Source of the DNA: Caryophanales bacterium UBA7476
GTDB taxonomy: Bacteria > Bacillota_I > Bacilli_A > RF39 > UBA660
Direction: 5' to 3'
Assembly: GCA_002477275.1 (NCBI GenBank)
Contig: DLOU01000008.1
Coordinates: 23,659-46,429 of the forward strand
DNA length: 22,771 bases
Numbering within the stretch: position 1 is the first letter of the stretch; the number at the start of each line of letters is the position of its first letter. The position numbers and the translations under genes were made by a program. Positions 1 through 8,070 of this stretch are shown here, piece after piece. Under the pieces are notes generated by a model that was not told where the DNA came from, did not search any database, and worked only from the letters and a program-made list of their open reading frames with translations.

Positions 1-157
1 TTACTTAAATCTTTTGTTCGTACCTAGTGTATTACATGCTTTTTATAATACATTCCTATATCAAGGCATTACTTCTTTATTCATTATTACTTATATTTAT
101 TTAGTACTTTTAGTTTGCACTTGTTTATTTATTGTCTATAGGGTATATAAACGATAG
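1..157 (+). CDS. C-terminal fragment of a multi-pass membrane protein
   Basis: An open frame enters from the left edge (codons begin at base 2) and ends at TAG 155-157, giving about 51 residues. It is almost all hydrophobic: a segment containing VLHAFYNTFL, then a long transmembrane stretch, then a short basic tail (YRVYKR). The HAFYN pattern at a membrane surface resembles the last conserved motif of PrsW or CPBP intramembrane proteases, but the fragment is too short to assign a family. A clear hairpin terminator follows 16 bases after the stop, so this is the last gene of its unit. The reading as a real gene end is fairly secure; the protease suggestion is only a hint. Confidence 0.6.
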   Translation, partial: YLNLLFVPSVLHAFYNTFLYQGITSLFIITYIYLVLLVCTCLFIVYRVYKR

Positions 158-173
158 CTTGATTAAATTTTTT

Positions 174-199
174 AAGATTAGATGTTCTAATCTTTTTTT
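174..199 (+). terminator. Rho-independent terminator after the membrane protein
   Basis: Perfect 9-bp stem AAGATTAGA / TCTAATCTT around the 3-base loop TGT, followed directly by a run of T. It ends the transcript of the gene stopping at 157. Confidence 0.88.
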
Positions 200-222
200 G
201 ATATTATTTCATATAATGTTAT

Positions 223-402
223 ATGAGTAATGAAAAGAATAATAAAATTAAAATTGATCTATTAACTATTTATCGTAATTATCTTTTTTCTCTTCAAGAA
301 AGAGAAGAGTATTGTGATTTATATGGAGATACTGATGAAATAATTAATATGTATGAAAAAATATTAGAAGAACACAAAATAAAGATTAAAAAAACTAAAT
401 AA
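223..402 (+). CDS. Small hypothetical protein, 59 aa
   Basis: ATG 223 to TAA 400-402 encodes 59 mainly polar residues (begins MSNEKNNKIK, ends IKIKKTK) with an acidic middle, DLYGDTDEIINMYEKILEE, and basic ends. It is probably a small cytosolic helical protein. It has no signal peptide or membrane segment, and I recognise no family. There is no Shine-Dalgarno sequence. Instead a TATAAT hexamer lies at 212-217, only 5 bases before the ATG, so a transcript from it would be nearly leaderless. Amino-acid use looks coding and the gene sits cleanly between two hairpins, but at this length chance cannot be excluded. Confidence 0.5.
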   Translation: MSNEKNNKIKIDLLTIYRNYLFSLQEREEYCDLYGDTDEIINMYEKILEEHKIKIKKTK

Positions 403-434
403 AAAACGCTATTATTATGGGATATAATATAGCG
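401..434 (-). terminator. Terminator of the minus-strand glycosyltransferase gene
   Basis: CGCTAT at 407-412 pairs with ATAGCG at 429-434, and the stem continues as ATTAT / ATAAT after a single-base bulge, leaving a loop of about five bases. On the minus strand the stem is followed by a T-run (the complement of AAAAAA 401-406). The glycosyltransferase stop codon (415-417) lies inside the stem. It may also act weakly for the converging 59-aa gene. Confidence 0.75.
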
Positions 435-1749
435 TAAAATTTTCTTTTGCAATAGCTTTTTTTGTTTTATATATTTTTTCGTATTTTAATTCAAAAACAT
501 CATTACTAACAATTAAATAATTTGAAGTATAGTTGGTATTTTCTTCTAATGCTTCATAGATTTTATCATAATCATATGCTCTATTAGCTGTTGTAACATA
601 TTCATTGTAGGCGATATCATATAATTTAGATGTTTTTAAATATGGTATCATAGATTGACCTATTAATTCTGAATCAATGTAAATAGTAGTATTATCAGGT
701 AAGTTATTATTAATATAATTTGCCATTTCTTGAGCTCCAGAGTATGGTTTGAAAATATCATAAACCATAGTATATGCTAGTGCTGCTATTCCGAGTATAG
801 TTGATAAAGAATATAATATACAGTTTAATCTTTTAAAATCGTTCTTACTTTTTGTTTTACTAATAAGTATAATATAGAATAACAAGAATGCAAATATTAA
901 TATAAATCTTTGATATATAACAGTAGAATATACGAATATATATATTATTGCCTGAAATAATAGTCCACACGCTAAAATAATATACTCGCGAATACAACTT
1001 TTTTTATTAATTGTTATTATTAAAGCGATTAATAAAGTAAAAAATATAATTATTAGTGATAATAACATAATTAGTGATTTACCTGTTATATAATTAGGGT
1101 TAGGAACTCCATATAATTCTAATACTACTAAAATGGTATTTATGACTATTATAATGAGTCCAATCATTATTTTTCTAATACTTACCGTATTTTTCTTCTT
1201 GAAAAAATTAATTATTTCATCAAAATGAAAAGTAATTGTTAGTCCTGCTACTAATCCCCAAGCTAAAACGTGTGAGTGTATTAAAAGAGAGATTATAATA
1301 CTATACAGAATTGGTTTTTGATGGCGTTTGTCATACGTAACTCCTATTATCATCATTAATAATATAACTAATGCATAATTTCTACTGATAGATGAAAATG
1401 TGTATGTGAAAGGAACACTAAATGTAGAAATTATTTTTAATATAGTTGGTAATTTTGTTTTAAAAAGGAATAGCCCTGTAGCTATGCTTACAAATATTAG
1501 TGATATTATATTAAGAGTAATTATTGGTGCATTTAATTTAGCAACAGGCATAAGTATTAATTGCCATAGTATTGGATGACCATCAAATCTACTTTCTCTA
1601 ATTAATTCAAATAATCCATAATTCTTTGCCATTAACCAAGAATGTATTTCGTCTCTCCATGGTTCATGTATTACTACTAAAAATACATTAATAATCAGAT
1701 ATATAATAAAAATAATCCATAATTTACGATTACTTTTGTAGCTTTTCAT
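415..1749 (-). CDS. GT-C-type membrane glycosyltransferase-like protein, 444 aa
   Basis: Multi-pass membrane protein with an N-terminal transmembrane helix (residues 11-27), a first extracytoplasmic loop with the acidic signature EPWRDEIHSW (D33, E34) and a second motif FDGHPILW (D56, H58). About ten hydrophobic segments follow, then a soluble C-terminal domain of about 100 residues. This layout fits the GT39/ArnT/PMT-like GT-C superfamily, which moves sugars from polyprenyl-phosphate carriers to acceptors outside the membrane, with the loop-1 acid as the likely catalytic or metal-binding site. Donor and acceptor cannot be told. I chose ATG 1749 because GGAGGT (1757-1762) lies 7 bases before it; the in-frame TTG at 1764 overlaps that Shine-Dalgarno sequence. 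The gene stands alone and opposite to its neighbours. Confidence 0.75.
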   Translation of the reverse strand: MKSYKSNRKLWIIFIIYLIINVFLVVIHEPWRDEIHSWLMAKNYGLFELIRESRFDGHPILWQLILMPVAKLNAPIITLNIISLIFVSIATGLFLFKTKLPTILKIISTFSVPFTYTFSSISRNYALVILLMMIIGVTYDKRHQKPILYSIIISLLIHSHVLAWGLVAGLTITFHFDEIINFFKKKNTVSIRKIMIGLIIIVINTILVVLELYGVPNPNYITGKSLIMLLSLIIIFFTLLIALIITINKKSCIREYIILACGLLFQAIIYIFVYSTVIYQRFILIFAFLLFYIILISKTKSKNDFKRLNCILYSLSTILGIAALAYTMVYDIFKPYSGAQEMANYINNNLPDNTTIYIDSELIGQSMIPYLKTSKLYDIAYNEYVTTANRAYDYDKIYEALEENTNYTSNYLIVSNDVFELKYEKIYKTKKAIAKENFTLYYIP

Positions 1750-1862
1750 AAAGAATACCTCCAAGTATTATTATATTATAATTATCTTTTTTTGTATATA
1801 TTTCATCTTTGTTCATGTTCTAATATTGTTTTCTATTATTATATAAATTACATTCTGTTACT

Positions 1863-1891
1863 TTGACAATTGTTTGTTTTGATGATATAAT
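1863..1891 (+). promoter_or_regulatory. Sigma-A promoter of the argS/Bat operon
   Basis: TTGACA at 1863-1868 and TATAAT at 1886-1891 are both perfect consensus hexamers with a 17-base spacer. TG at 1883-1884 adds an extended -10 element. Expected start of transcription is near 1898, just before the T-box leader. It is among the strongest-looking promoters in the window. Confidence 0.88.
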
Positions 1892-1897
1892 CTTCTC

Positions 1898-2111
1898 ATA
1901 TTTAGATTACATTGAAAAAGAAGTAGTAGTTTAACCGCTTGTCTTAGTGATGTTTCCGGTTGGTGAAAGGAAATGACAATGTTTTATGAATGAATCTTTG
2001 AGTATTGTCGTAATTCTGCGTTAAAGATTTGAGTGCATAGAAGTTCTATGAATTAAGGTGGTACCGCGAGTAATTCGTCCTTAGTTTGTAGAATTTCTTT
2101 TTTTGTAAGGA
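1898..2111 (+). promoter_or_regulatory. T-box riboswitch upstream of argS
   Basis: The canonical T-box core AAGGTGGTACCGCG is at 2055-2068. Its TGGT would pair with an uncharged tRNA end ACCA. Upstream is a Stem I-like domain: TTGTC (1939-1943) pairs with GACAA, TTTCC with GGAAA, with an AGTGATG bulge and a GGTTGGTGAAA apical loop between them, then a loop-E-like GAA and the TTTGAG that usually ends Stem I. By comparison with known leaders, the specifier position falls on TGA (1991-1993) rather than an arginine codon. Two read-outs are possible. AATTC 2072-2076 with GAATT 2091-2095 plus a T-run could be a weak terminator. TCCTTA 2078-2083 can pair with TAAGGA 2106-2111, which would cover the argS ribosome-binding site. 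The T-box call is firm; specifier and mode are inference. Confidence 0.9.
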
Positions 2112-2120
2112 GTGGAGGAT

Positions 2121-3788
2121 ATGAAAGAATATATTACTAAAAAAATAATTGATATAATAAATGTTAACAAAGATAAAATTAAGATTGAAATACCACCAAA
2201 AGATAATATGGGTGACTATAGTATTCAGTGTGCTAATCTAAGAAATGAAGAATATTCTAATCCAATAGAAATAGCTAATTTAATTAAAGAAAAATTTAAC
2301 GATAATGATAATAATTTTTCAGATATTAAAGTAATGGGACCATATGTTAATTTTTATTTGGATTATGATAAGTTTGCTAAAAAAGTAATCAATGAAATAG
2401 AAGATAATAATAATTATGGTTCTTTAAATCAAGGAAAAGGTGAGTCCTTACTAATTGAGCATACTTCAATTAATCCTAATGCTGAACCACATATTGGAAG
2501 ATGCAGAAATAGTTTAATTGGTGACTTTATGAGTAATTTATATAAGTTTACTGGATATAAAGTTGAAAGACATTATTTCATTAATGATATTGGTAAAAAG
2601 ATAGCTCTTCTTGTTATAGGAATTGAAAAGTATGGACTTAAAGATGATAGTTTTTCTTCAATACTTGATGTTTATGTAAAAATTAGTGCTTTATCTAAAG
2701 AAGATGAATCTATAGATCAAAAAGCATTTGATTATTTAAAAGAAGTTGAAAATGGAAATAGTGAAATGATTAATAAATTTAAACAAGTAACTGATAAATG
2801 TGTTAATGGTCAAGTAAAAATATTTGAAAAACTAAATATTAATTTTGATGTTTTTACTCATGAATCTGATTATGTTTACAATAATTATATTGATGAAATA
2901 TTAAATAGATTAGAGAAAACAGGAAAACTTCATGAAGATGAACTTGGAAGACTTTATGTTGATTTATCTGATTATGATATACCAACTAGAGAACCAGTTC
3001 TTGTTTTAACTCGCTCTAATAAAACATCTTTATATCCTATGAGAGATATTGCTTACACAATCTATAAAATAGAATTAAATCCTAAAAATAATTTTATTGT
3101 GTTGGGAGAAGATCAAGCTGTATATATGAAACAGATTAGTGCAGTACTAGATATTTTAGGCTATAAAGCACCTGAACTTATAAGTTATTCATATGTTTTA
3201 CTTGATGGTGGTAAGATGTCTACATCTGGTGGTACAGTTGTTTTAGTTACTGATTTTATGAAAGCTGTAAGAGAAACACTTTTAAAAGAGTTTAATGAAA
3301 GAAAAAGTGAAATATCTGATGAAAAACTTGATATTTTAGTTAATGCTTGTATTAAGTTTACAATGCTTAATGTATCCAAGAATAAAATAGTTAATTTTAA
3401 TTTAGAAAGTGCTGCTAGTTTTACTGGTGAATCAGGTATGTATATTTTATATAGTTTAGTTAGAATTAACTCTATAATTAATAATAATAGGATTGAACTT
3501 GTAGATGATATAAAATTTAATAATGAAATTGAGAAAAAGATAATTAAAGAATTATACTTATTTCCAGAAGTTATTAATGGCTTATTAAAGTCTTGTGAAC
3601 CTTCTCATTTAACAAAGTATATCTTTAATCTTGCAGGATTATTTTCAAAATTTTATGAGCAAGTTAATATCTCTAATGAAGAAAATATTATTTTAAAATC
3701 ATCTAGAATAAGGCTTCTTAATTGCATTTCAAAAGTAATTAAGAATGCTTTAGGAGTATTAGGTATTGAAACGGTTGACAAAATATAA
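2121..3788 (+). CDS. argS: Arginyl-tRNA synthetase
   Basis: Class I aminoacyl-tRNA synthetase that charges tRNA-Arg in the cytosol. Order of parts: an N-terminal Add-1-like domain (about residues 1-95), the active-site signature EHTSINPNAEPHIGRCRN in which HIGR replaces HIGH (a variant I associate with archaeal-type ArgRS), a KMSKS-type loop GGKMSTSGGTVV, and a C-terminal DALR anticodon-binding domain (about 430-555) ending LGVLGIETVDKI. At 555 aa it has the usual length. I start at ATG 2121, 8 bases after AAGGAG (2107-2112); the in-frame GTG at 2112 overlaps that Shine-Dalgarno site. A T-box leader precedes it. Only 27 bases separate it from the MoxR gene and no terminator is visible, so it likely leads the whole operon. 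Confidence 0.93.
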   Translation: MKEYITKKIIDIINVNKDKIKIEIPPKDNMGDYSIQCANLRNEEYSNPIEIANLIKEKFNDNDNNFSDIKVMGPYVNFYLDYDKFAKKVINEIEDNNNYGSLNQGKGESLLIEHTSINPNAEPHIGRCRNSLIGDFMSNLYKFTGYKVERHYFINDIGKKIALLVIGIEKYGLKDDSFSSILDVYVKISALSKEDESIDQKAFDYLKEVENGNSEMINKFKQVTDKCVNGQVKIFEKLNINFDVFTHESDYVYNNYIDEILNRLEKTGKLHEDELGRLYVDLSDYDIPTREPVLVLTRSNKTSLYPMRDIAYTIYKIELNPKNNFIVLGEDQAVYMKQISAVLDILGYKAPELISYSYVLLDGGKMSTSGGTVVLVTDFMKAVRETLLKEFNERKSEISDEKLDILVNACIKFTMLNVSKNKIVNFNLESAASFTGESGMYILYSLVRINSIINNNRIELVDDIKFNNEIEKKIIKELYLFPEVINGLLKSCEPSHLTKYIFNLAGLFSKFYEQVNISNEENIILKSSRIRLLNCISKVIKNALGVLGIETVDKI

Positions 3789-3815
3789 TAATATATTAGT
3801 GTAGGAGTGGTATAA

Positions 3816-4805
3816 ATGAATAATAAAGAAGTTATTAGTAAAGAAGAACTTGAAAAAAGCAGTAAGATAGTTAAAGATATTTTTGCTTATTACTCAGAAA
3901 GAATAGTAGGACAAGATAATCTAAAGAAAGCTCTTTTAATCTCATTAATGGCTAATGGGCATGTTTTACTCGAGTCTGTTCCAGGCCTTGCTAAAACAAC
4001 AGCTGCTAAAGTATTAACTAGTGCAGTAGATGGTAATTTTTCTAGAATACAATGTACACCAGATTTACTTCCAAGTGATATAATTGGTACTCAAATATTT
4101 AATTATGCTAATAATAAGTTTGAAACCAAAATTGGGCCTATTTATGCTAACTTTGTTTTACTTGATGAAATAAATAGATCTAGTGCAAAAACTCAGAGTG
4201 CAACGCTTGAAGCAATGCAAGAAAAACAAATAACTATTGATGGACATATATATAAACTTCCAGAAATATTTATAGTAATTGCGACACAAAATCCTATTGA
4301 ACAAGAAGGAACATATATTTTAGCTGAAGCTCAGCTTGATAGATTCTTACTTAAAGAAATAGTTGATTATCCAACTGCAAGTCAAGAAGTTGAAATTTTA
4401 AATAGGTTAGAGAAAAAAGTATTTGATGATAATAAACCTATATCTAGTTTAGAAGATTTAAAATTCTTACAAGAATTAAGTGAAAAAGTATATATAGATG
4501 AATCAATAAAAAAGTATATTGCTCAGATAATACTTGCTACTCGAGCACCAGAAGGGTATATTGGAAAAGAACTTTCAGAATATATTAATTTAGGTTCTAG
4601 TACTAGAGGGTCTATTGCATTTATGCAATGTGCTAAAGCACTTGCTTTAATTAATGGAAGAAGTCATGTTATTCCAGAAGATATAAAAGAATTAAAATAT
4701 AGTGTTCTAAGACATAGAATTTCACTTAATTTTTCGGCTATAGCTGATAATGTAACAGTTGAACAAATTATTGATGCTATATTTGGAGCTGTACCTACAC
4801 CATGA
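3816..4805 (+). CDS. MoxR-family AAA+ ATPase
   Basis: AAA+ ATPase of the MoxR group, 329 aa, the usual length. MoxR proteins act with VWA-domain partners as chaperones that mature or insert metal into target complexes. Visible are the P-loop ESVPGLAKT (K60, T61), Walker B FVLLDEIN (D117, E118), sensor 1 in the stretch IVIATQNP, the arginine-finger region AEAQLDRF and a sensor-2 segment STRGSIAF. AGGAG precedes the ATG by about nine bases. The stop TGA overlaps the ATG of the DUF58 gene (ATGA), a sign of translational coupling. With the following genes it makes the classic MoxR-DUF58-VWA-VWA-TPR cluster. The client is not shown by the sequence. Confidence 0.93.
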   Translation: MNNKEVISKEELEKSSKIVKDIFAYYSERIVGQDNLKKALLISLMANGHVLLESVPGLAKTTAAKVLTSAVDGNFSRIQCTPDLLPSDIIGTQIFNYANNKFETKIGPIYANFVLLDEINRSSAKTQSATLEAMQEKQITIDGHIYKLPEIFIVIATQNPIEQEGTYILAEAQLDRFLLKEIVDYPTASQEVEILNRLEKKVFDDNKPISSLEDLKFLQELSEKVYIDESIKKYIAQIILATRAPEGYIGKELSEYINLGSSTRGSIAFMQCAKALALINGRSHVIPEDIKELKYSVLRHRISLNFSAIADNVTVEQIIDAIFGAVPTP

Positions 4806-5674
4806 AACTAAATTATATAAATAAAATTAAGTCTAATATTTCAATATCATCAACTAAAAAGTCAACTAATATTTTAGATGGTACTTATAAGTCTATTTAT
4901 AGAGGAAAAAGTATGAATTTTGATAATTTACGTGCTTATGTAATTAGTGATGATGTAAAAGATATTGATTGGAAATCTTCTACTAGAACTGGTACTTTAC
5001 TTGTAAAACAATTTGTAGCTTTAAAAAAACATAATATTTTATTTGTGATGGATACTGGAAAAAAGATGAATGCAGATACTGATTTTCATGAAAGTAAAGA
5101 GAATCTTGCTCTTTTTATGGCGGGAACAATTGGGTATATTGCAGTAAAAAATAATGATTATGTTGGTATGATGTTTACAAAAGATAATAAACCTTTCTTC
5201 AAACCGTTTAAATATAATATGTATAATTTAGAAGAATATTTATGCGAGTATGATAAATATAGCTCTATGTCTGAGTGTGATATTAATGAATTATTAGAGT
5301 TTACATATAAAAATATTCATAAAAGAATGATTGTTTTTATAATAACTGACTTAGATGGTATTAGTAAAATTAAGACTAATACTTTAAAGAAACTTAATCA
5401 AAATAATGATGTACTTGTAGTTAATGTTAATGATAATTATATGTTTGGTGAAAATATATATGATGTTTCTTCTGATACTTATCTTCCTGAGTTTTTAATT
5501 AAAGATTCTAAATTAAATATTATAGAACAAAATATAAGAAAAAATATTTTAAATAATAATATTAGAAGGTTTAAGAAAAATAATGTACCAATTGTGTCAA
5601 TAAGTTCAATAAAACAAATTAACTATAAAATAATAGAATTATTAAAGGAGCATAATTATGCGAGTAGAAACTGA
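4802..5674 (+). CDS. DUF58 (VWA-like) protein of the MoxR/Bat operon
   Basis: DUF58 family protein, 290 aa, found almost always next to MoxR ATPases and thought to be their adaptor or target-binding partner. The family signature is clear: GKSMNFDNLRAYVISDD then IDWKSSTRTG (residues 36-64), followed by a Rossmann-like VWA-type fold. The MIDAS position reads DTGKKM (D84) instead of DxSxS, so normal metal binding is doubtful, as in many DUF58 proteins. There is no signal peptide or membrane helix, so it is probably cytosolic at the membrane face. It starts inside the moxR stop codon and overlaps the next gene by 17 bases. Its TGA stop at 5672 is good evidence for genetic code 11. Confidence 0.9.
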   Translation: MKLNYINKIKSNISISSTKKSTNILDGTYKSIYRGKSMNFDNLRAYVISDDVKDIDWKSSTRTGTLLVKQFVALKKHNILFVMDTGKKMNADTDFHESKENLALFMAGTIGYIAVKNNDYVGMMFTKDNKPFFKPFKYNMYNLEEYLCEYDKYSSMSECDINELLEFTYKNIHKRMIVFIITDLDGISKIKTNTLKKLNQNNDVLVVNVNDNYMFGENIYDVSSDTYLPEFLIKDSKLNIIEQNIRKNILNNNIRRFKKNNVPIVSISSIKQINYKIIELLKEHNYASRN

Positions 5675-6125
5675 ATTAAGTGATATGTTTTCATATTCTT
5701 TTTTACCTATAATTATTTTTATAATACTTTTATTAATTGCTATAATCATTTTTAAAATATATAAACCTCATATAAAAAGTGAAAAAACTAACTTAAAACC
5801 AAATACTTTATCTCATAGTGATACTCTTAGTATAAAAAATAAATATTTATCACAACTTGATAATTTGGTTAATGAAGTAAAAAATGATTCAATTAATACT
5901 AGAAAAGCTTATCAAAAATTAAGTAAGCTTGTTCGAAATTATATATTTGAAACTACTGGAATAAAGGTTCAAAATTATACTTTGTCTGAGATAGAAGTGC
6001 TAAATATGCCTTCTTTATATGAGCTTGTTAAAGAATATTATAATCCTGAATTTTCTACTCATTCATCAGGAAACATTTTAGAATCAATTTCTAGAACTAG
6101 GGTGGTGATAGAAAAATGGAAATAA
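5658..6125 (+). CDS. Membrane-anchored DUF4381-like protein of the Bat operon
   Basis: 155 aa with one transmembrane helix (about residues 13-33, SFLPIIIFIILLLIAIIIF) and a cytosolic domain of about 120 residues that includes TRKAYQKLSKLVRNYIFETTG and ends in RTRVVIEKWK. Size, single anchor and place between DUF58 and the first VWA gene match the small DUF4381-type protein of MoxR/Bat operons. Sequence similarity is by eye only. The likely role is to tether or link the cytosolic MoxR/DUF58 part to the membrane VWA proteins. AAAGGAG lies 7 bases before the ATG. The start overlaps the end of the DUF58 gene and the end overlaps the next start by 10 bases. Confidence 0.72.
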   Translation: MRVETELSDMFSYSFLPIIIFIILLLIAIIIFKIYKPHIKSEKTNLKPNTLSHSDTLSIKNKYLSQLDNLVNEVKNDSINTRKAYQKLSKLVRNYIFETTGIKVQNYTLSEIEVLNMPSLYELVKEYYNPEFSTHSSGNILESISRTRVVIEKWK

Positions 6126-7126
6126 AATATCCTTTTTTAATAATTATTATTCCATTAATAATTTTTTTACTTTTGTTTACTTTAAAAAAGAAAAAAGATA
6201 ATTTTAAAGATGGATCAAAGATAGCTAATACTAGTTTTATTAAAGAAACTGACTATTATAAAAATAAAATAAGAGAATACAATATAATTAAGTATTTTAC
6301 GTATATTTCTTTTTTCGTTGTTGTTATTTTACTTTCACTTTTGTTATCAAGGCCTTCAAAAGTTGAAAGTAAAAATATTAAAAAATATAATAGAGATATT
6401 ATTATATGTATGGATATTTCTACATCAGTTGATGAACTTAATATGGAGCTTGTTAATAATCTTAAAGAAACTGTTAATAAGCTTTCTGGTGACAGAGTAG
6501 GTATATCTATCTTTAATACTTCTTCTGTTATTTTAGTACCTTTAACTGATGATTATAGTTATGTTTCAAATTCACTTGATATGGTGCATCAATCTCTTGA
6601 ATTAAATAATTACAATTATAGTAGTATTAATATTTCGGATAATTATTTTTATTTAAGAGATTATATTAGAAGTGGTACATTAGAAGGTAACTCAGAAAGA
6701 GGAAGTTCTTTAATTGGTGATGGGCTTGCATCCTGTGCTTATAGTTTTTCTAGTAAAGAAAAAGATAGGGTGAAGTTGATTATTTTTTCGACTGATAATG
6801 ATTTAGCTGGAAAACCTCTTCTTACATTAAATGAGGCTGCTAAGATTAGTAAGAAAGAAAAAATTAAGGTATATGGTATTGGAACTAAAAAGATGAAAAG
6901 TGAAGATAGAGAAGAAATGAAAAATGCTGTTTCTTTAACTGGTGGTAAATTCTATGATCATTCTAATTTTTCTGTAGATAGTATAGTTAGTGATATTGAA
7001 AAAAATTCCACATCATTATTAGAAAGTAATACTAAGACAAAAAGATATGATACTCCTGAAATACCTTTTATACTATTTTTAGGATTCTTTGTTTGTTTTA
7101 TATTCTTTAGTAAGAAGGTGATATAA
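6116..7126 (+). CDS. batA: BatA-like membrane VWA protein
   Basis: Von Willebrand factor A domain protein, 336 aa. Two N-terminal membrane helices (about residues 6-24 and 60-79), a VWA domain facing out of the cytosol (about 92-300) and a C-terminal helix (about 316-334) match the BatA layout. The metal-ion-dependent adhesion site is complete: DISTS at 100-104, a threonine/serine loop near GSSLIGDG (197-204) and STDND (225-229). BatA proteins belong to the Bat (Bacteroides aerotolerance) cluster and bind partner proteins in the cell envelope. GGTGGTGATAG before the ATG fits the extended anti-Shine-Dalgarno complement. The stop and the next start share a base (TAATG). The symbol is by family analogy. 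Confidence 0.87.
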   Translation: MEIKYPFLIIIIPLIIFLLLFTLKKKKDNFKDGSKIANTSFIKETDYYKNKIREYNIIKYFTYISFFVVVILLSLLLSRPSKVESKNIKKYNRDIIICMDISTSVDELNMELVNNLKETVNKLSGDRVGISIFNTSSVILVPLTDDYSYVSNSLDMVHQSLELNNYNYSSINISDNYFYLRDYIRSGTLEGNSERGSSLIGDGLASCAYSFSSKEKDRVKLIIFSTDNDLAGKPLLTLNEAAKISKKEKIKVYGIGTKKMKSEDREEMKNAVSLTGGKFYDHSNFSVDSIVSDIEKNSTSLLESNTKTKRYDTPEIPFILFLGFFVCFIFFSKKVI

Positions 7127-8070
7127 TGACAGTTTTTCCAATAATACCAATTTGGTTAATGATTATTATATGCATTATTCTTATAATAATTTGTGTTAAA
7201 TACAGTAAGAAAAATATATTACGTATATTTATGATAATTCTTATATTTATTATTAATTTAAGAATTATGATTCCAAATGATAAAACAGAAACATTATCTA
7301 ATAACTTAGATGTACTTTTTGTAATAGATAGTACTATAAGTATGAATGCTCTTGACTATAATGGTGATCAGACAAGATTATCAGGCGTTAAGAAAGATTC
7401 TAAGCATATTATTAATGAACTTTCTGGTGCAAGATTTTCGGTAATTAGTTTTGATAATAATGCAAAAGTACTTGCACCATTTACTTATGATGCAGATATT
7501 GTTTTAGATTCAATCGAGTTAATTACTCCTGTTTCACAAACTTATGCTACTGGATCATCTCTTAATACTCCATATGTTCTTATTGAAGATGTATTGAAAA
7601 ATAATGTTGATAATGATAGAACTAAAGTAATATTTTTTATAAGTGATGGAGAAATAACTGATGAATCTACACTAAAAAGTTATAAAGAACTTTCTAAGTA
7701 TATTAATGGTGGCGCTATACTTGGATATGGTACTAATCAAGGTGGAAATATGAAATACATAGAAAAATATGGAACAGGGGAAGAAAAGTATTTAATGTAT
7801 TATTCTGCTGGTGAAGGATATAATAAAGCTGTTTCTAAGATTGATGAAAGTAATTTAAAGAAGATAGCTAGTGATTTAAAAGTTGATTATATTAAGATGA
7901 ATAACGAAAGTGATATAGATAAAAAACTTAATTCTATAAAAAATAAAACAGATTTAAAAGCAAGTGCAATCGATAAAAGTTCTTATGATGATATTTACTA
8001 TTTTTTCGTAATTCCACTTTTAGTTTTAATAGTATTAGATTTTATTAAGATAAGGAGAAAATTAATATGA
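7126..8070 (+). CDS. batB: BatB-like membrane VWA protein
   Basis: Second VWA protein, 314 aa. Two closely spaced N-terminal helices (about residues 5-24 and 31-48), a VWA domain (about 60-285) and a C-terminal helix (YYFFVIPLLVLIVLDFI) before a basic tail. The MIDAS is intact in type: DSTIS (D68, T70, S72), a TGSSLNT loop and SDGE. This pairs with the BatA-like protein just upstream, and the two probably form a hetero-complex in the membrane. AAGGTGAT serves as the ribosome-binding site and lies within the end of the preceding gene. The TGA stop overlaps the ATG of the TPR gene (ATGA), so translation is likely coupled. Confidence 0.87.
   Translation: MTVFPIIPIWLMIIICIILIIICVKYSKKNILRIFMIILIFIINLRIMIPNDKTETLSNNLDVLFVIDSTISMNALDYNGDQTRLSGVKKDSKHIINELSGARFSVISFDNNAKVLAPFTYDADIVLDSIELITPVSQTYATGSSLNTPYVLIEDVLKNNVDNDRTKVIFFISDGEITDESTLKSYKELSKYINGGAILGYGTNQGGNMKYIEKYGTGEEKYLMYYSAGEGYNKAVSKIDESNLKKIASDLKVDYIKMNNESDIDKKLNSIKNKTDLKASAIDKSSYDDIYYFFVIPLLVLIVLDFIKIRRKLI

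Noticed and set aside
1760..1862. Promoter for the minus-strand glycosyltransferase gene
   Set aside because: Several TATAAT-like hexamers occur on the minus strand in this very AT-rich gap, but no -35 partner is convincing enough to choose one.
3185..3379. Minus-strand frame of 64 codons inside argS
   Set aside because: It lies fully antisense to a well-conserved synthetase segment, has no ribosome-binding site and no recognisable product.
6318..6500. 60-codon plus-strand frame inside the BatA-like gene
   Set aside because: Shifted frame over the conserved second membrane helix and VWA MIDAS region; no start signal.
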